Source of the DNA: Hyphomicrobiaceae bacterium
GTDB taxonomy: Bacteria > Pseudomonadota > Alphaproteobacteria > Rhizobiales > Hyphomicrobiaceae
Direction: 5' to 3'
Length of the DNA: 25,187 nt
Assembly (NCBI GenBank): GCA_017353825.1
Contig: JAFMSC010000007.1
Coordinates: 1-25,187, forward strand
Shown: positions 23,213 to 25,187 of the stretch, piece after piece
How positions within the stretch are numbered: the first letter of the stretch is position 1
How the letters are laid out: each line of letters begins with the position of its first letter
Program-made: the position numbers and the translations under genes
The notes under the pieces: model-generated
Told to the model about the DNA's origin: nothing
Database searches by the model: none
What the model saw: only the letters and a program-made list of their open reading frames with translations

Positions 23213-23304
23213 AAGCTGTTCGTTAGCCCGAAAGCTGAGGCCGTTCAAGGCGACGAAAGGCTTGGCTGTCGCGCGACGGAGGGTTGAGACTCGAACCGCC
23301 CGAG

Positions 23305-23343
23305 ATGGCCGGAGTTTATGGCCGGAGTTTATGGCTGGAGTTC
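23305..23343. repeat. 13-bp tandem repeat, three copies
   Basis: ATGGCCGGAGTTT occurs at 23305-23317 and 23318-23330, and with two changes at 23331-23343. The array ends 33 bases before the start of the monooxygenase gene, so it lies in its promoter or leader. Confidence 0.95.
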
Positions 23344-23376
23344 AAGCCAGATAATAGATAATGCTGGCGCCCGCTC

Positions 23377-24750
23377 ATGCAGCACCTCGATCGTAACCTC
23401 AGGTATTGCATCATCGGCGCCGGGGCCTCGGGGCTCGCGGTGGCGAAGAATTTCGTCCAGCGCGGCATCCCATTCGACTGCCTGGAGCGCGAGGAGGACA
23501 TCGGTGGCCTGTGGAACATCGCCACGCCCTCCGGCGTGGTGTATGAGACCACGCACCTCGTCTCCTCCATCAGCTCCACGGGCTACGACGACCTGCCGAT
23601 GCTGGACGAGGACTACCCGGAGTACCCCAGCCACGCGCGGGTGCTCGGCTACTTGCGCGATTTCGCTCGCACCTTCGGCCTTCTGGATCACATTCAGTTC
23701 GGCAAGCCTGTCACCGAGGTCGCGCCAGCTGGCAACGGCACCTGGGCAATCTGGGTGGCCGGCGAGCCACAGCCGCGCCTTTACGGCGGCGTGATCCTCG
23801 CGAGCGGGCACCACGACGCGCCGCGCACGCCGACCTATCCCGGCACCTTCTCCGGCGAGATTTTGCATTCACGTGCCTACAAGAGCCCGCGCCAGCTACG
23901 CGACAAGCGTTTGCTGGTGGTGGGCTGCGGCAACTCCGCGGCCGACATCGTCTCGGACGCCGCGCACAACTCTTCGCAGGTGCTCTTAAGCCTCCGCCGC
24001 GGCTATTGGTTCGTGCCGAAGTTCATCCTGGGCTTCCCCACGGGCGACGTCCTCTCCTACGCCGAGATGGTGCCGCTGCCGCGGCTCGTGCGGCGCTGGC
24101 TGTTCCAGAGCGTGCTGTGGCTGGTGCAGGGGCCCCCCTCGCGGTACCGCATGCCGGACCCCGACTACAGCATCGATGAGGCGCATCCCACCATGACCGA
24201 CGAGATCCCGCGCCTCGTGGCGCACGGCGACCTCGTCGTGAAGCCTGAGATTGCCGCCTACGAGGGTGAGCGCGTGCGCTTTACGGACGGCTCGGCCGAG
24301 ACCGTCGACATGGTCGTGTTCGCCACCGGCTACCAGCCCGTCATCCCCTACATCGATGAGCGCGTTATCTACGCCGCCGACGGCCGCCCGCGGCTCCTCT
24401 TCAATGTCGTGCATCCCGAGCACGAGGGCCTGTTCGCAGCCGGCTTCGCCCAGGCCAACGGCAGCATGTGGCGGCTTGCCGACTACCAGGGCCAGTTGAT
24501 CGCCAACCTGATCGTCGCCGGCAAGCACGCGCCGGAGCGCGCCCGCGCGTTCCGCCAGATGCTGGCCACCCGCGCCGCCCGTACGGGCCGCCGCACCTTC
24601 GTGGCTTCCGACCGCCACCGCCTCGAGGTCAACTACTATGACTATCGGCGGCTCATGAAGCGTCTCAACCGGAGATTCGGCCCAGTGCGGAAGATGAAAC
24701 TGGAGCAGGGTAGGGGTGCCAAGAGCCGGAGCGAGGCGGCGGCCACCTGA
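23377..24750 (+). CDS. Flavin-containing monooxygenase (FMO/BVMO-like)
   Basis: The 457-residue flavoprotein should use NADPH and oxygen to oxidise a soft nucleophile (N or S) or a ketone. The FAD-binding motif is GAGASGLAVAKNF (about 14-26), followed by LEREEDIGGLWN. The NADPH-binding motif is VVGCGNSAADIV (near 185), and the ATG-containing motif VVFATGYQPVIPY is near 312. The linker SGHHDAPRTPTYPG occupies the place of the FMO signature. It is a full-length single-domain enzyme. The start ATG 23377 lacks a clear ribosome site, and another ATG at 23361 is in a different frame. It interrupts the zapE-mdh gene order on the opposite strand, with a REP-like element and a tandem repeat on its 5' side and another array on its 3' side. 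The substrate is unknown. Confidence 0.9.
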   Translation: MQHLDRNLRYCIIGAGASGLAVAKNFVQRGIPFDCLEREEDIGGLWNIATPSGVVYETTHLVSSISSTGYDDLPMLDEDYPEYPSHARVLGYLRDFARTFGLLDHIQFGKPVTEVAPAGNGTWAIWVAGEPQPRLYGGVILASGHHDAPRTPTYPGTFSGEILHSRAYKSPRQLRDKRLLVVGCGNSAADIVSDAAHNSSQVLLSLRRGYWFVPKFILGFPTGDVLSYAEMVPLPRLVRRWLFQSVLWLVQGPPSRYRMPDPDYSIDEAHPTMTDEIPRLVAHGDLVVKPEIAAYEGERVRFTDGSAETVDMVVFATGYQPVIPYIDERVIYAADGRPRLLFNVVHPEHEGLFAAGFAQANGSMWRLADYQGQLIANLIVAGKHAPERARAFRQMLATRAARTGRRTFVASDRHRLEVNYYDYRRLMKRLNRRFGPVRKMKLEQGRGAKSRSEAAAT

Positions 24751-24993
24751 TGATCGCTTTAGAGGCTTGCCTACGAGCCCCCCTTGATGCGCCACACACC
24801 CGTCGTCTTCGAGCTCGATCCCTTCGCAGTGGGTGGACCTCGATCCCGCCAAACCACTCGGTGTGGCCGCGTGTCTGGCGCTCGGTCTCCGCGACCGGCC
24901 GAGGGCATCAACCGCGCTTTCGGGTCGCGTCGGAACCTCAATGCAATGCGACCTGACCGCCGCGCAGGCAAAGCCTAGCCTAGCGCGCCATTT

Positions 24994-25029
24994 CGATTGG
25001 CCTTGCGATTGTCCTTGCGATTGCCCTTG
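24994..25029. repeat. 12-bp tandem repeat, three copies
   Basis: CGATTGGCCTTG, CGATTGTCCTTG and CGATTGCCCTTG stand in a row at 24994-25005, 25006-25017 and 25018-25029, differing at one position each. A degenerate fourth copy runs into the hairpin beyond. Confidence 0.95.
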
Positions 25030-25054
25030 CGCGGTTGCCCTGCCAACCGCGCAA
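25027..25054 (-). terminator. Perfect hairpin after zapE
   Basis: TTGCGCGGTTG (25027-25037) pairs with CAACCGCGCAA (25044-25054) over 11 of 11 bases with a 6-base loop. It lies 9 bases after the zapE stop on the minus strand. No T-run follows; the 12-bp repeats do. Confidence 0.65.
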
Positions 25055-25063
25055 CCGTCGGCG

Positions 25064-25187
25064 TTATTCCGGAGCTGCGCGAACGGCGGCGGGGTTGCGC
25101 TCGCTGCGGCCGGCCACATACGCCTCCGTCCGCATCTCGATGAGGCGGGAGACGGTCCGCTCGAACAGGAAGTGCGGGTCGCCTGCG
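25064..25187 (-). CDS. zapE: Cell division protein ZapE (AFG1-like ATPase), C-terminal end only
   Basis: The last 40 codons of a gene enter from the right edge and end at TAA 25064-25066. The residues AGDPHFLFERTVSRLIEMRTEAY match the typical C-terminal helix of the ZapE/AFG1 ATPase family (FxRTxSRLxEMxxxxY). The Walker motifs lie outside the window. The position supports the call, because in Rhizobiales an AFG1-like ATPase gene normally stands just before mdh on the same strand. Here the monooxygenase gene lies between. Only a short piece is visible, so the call rests on this end motif and the gene order. Confidence 0.75.
   Translation of the reverse strand, partial: AGDPHFLFERTVSRLIEMRTEAYVAGRSERNPAAVRAAPE

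Larger units (their letters stand above)
24751..25063. other. Spacer between the convergent monooxygenase and zapE genes
   Basis: Both neighbours end here, so the stretch should hold two transcript ends. It contains a 12-bp tandem repeat (24994-25029) and a perfect 11-bp stem (25027-25054). Open frames on both strands across 24750-24980 have no family motif and no ribosome site. No gene is called. Confidence 0.6.

Noticed and set aside
23281..23300. tRNA T-arm-like string on the minus strand (GGTTCGAGTC)
   Set aside because: No matching T-stem, anticodon arm or acceptor stem could be built around it.

Overview
The window is GC-rich chromosomal DNA from an alphaproteobacterium, most likely of the order Hyphomicrobiales (Rhizobiales). 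The evidence is a FeuP/FeuQ-type two-component pair, an ethylmalonyl-CoA mutase, and the gene order zapE (3' end) - mdh - sucC - sucD on one strand, which is the usual arrangement in that order. Genus cannot be decided from the sequence. No rRNA or tRNA gene, CRISPR array, intact transposase or defence system was found. This is mainly metabolic core plus accessory DNA, and I did not find a clearly new multi-gene system.

Layout. 1-956 (minus): FeuQ-like sensor kinase (5' part only) and FeuP-like regulator, overlapping by 11 nt. 957-2544: gene-poor DNA with three kinds of repeats and a frameshifted DUF3168 phage/gene-transfer-agent tail gene. 2545-4599 (plus): ethylmalonyl-CoA mutase. 4756-6466: a small four-cysteine secreted protein, a lectin-like secreted protein and a small conserved-looking ORF. 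6657-11673 (minus): a three-gene unit encoding a two-subunit, Tat-exported molybdenum hydroxylase and a quinohemoprotein (PQQ plus haem c) alcohol dehydrogenase, which together could oxidise alcohols through aldehydes to acids in the periplasm. 11981-14994 (minus): a PhoD-type phosphatase and a stand-alone ferredoxin-NAD(P)H reductase. 15445-17628: a glyoxalase II-like hydrolase, a site-2-protease-family membrane protein and a secreted protein of unknown function. 18000-18368: a GFA-family pseudogene. 18398-23090 (minus): mdh, a RidA-family gene, sucC, a broken secreted-protein gene and sucD. 23377-24750 (plus): a flavin-containing monooxygenase inserted between mdh and zapE. 25064-25187: the 3' end of zapE.

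The central-carbon genes fit together. Ethylmalonyl-CoA mutase belongs to the acetyl-CoA assimilation route used in place of the glyoxylate shunt; that route delivers succinyl-CoA and malate, which the sucCD and mdh products process.

Two patterns stand out. First, spacers repeatedly carry short tandem arrays (12, 13, 15 and 17 bp periods, unrelated in sequence) plus palindromic elements, so slippage-type repeats are a general feature of the non-coding DNA here. Second, three genes carry frameshifts or an in-frame stop (DUF3168, GFA family, and the secreted protein between sucC and sucD). These are either real decay or assembly indels; the large core genes are intact, which favours real decay.
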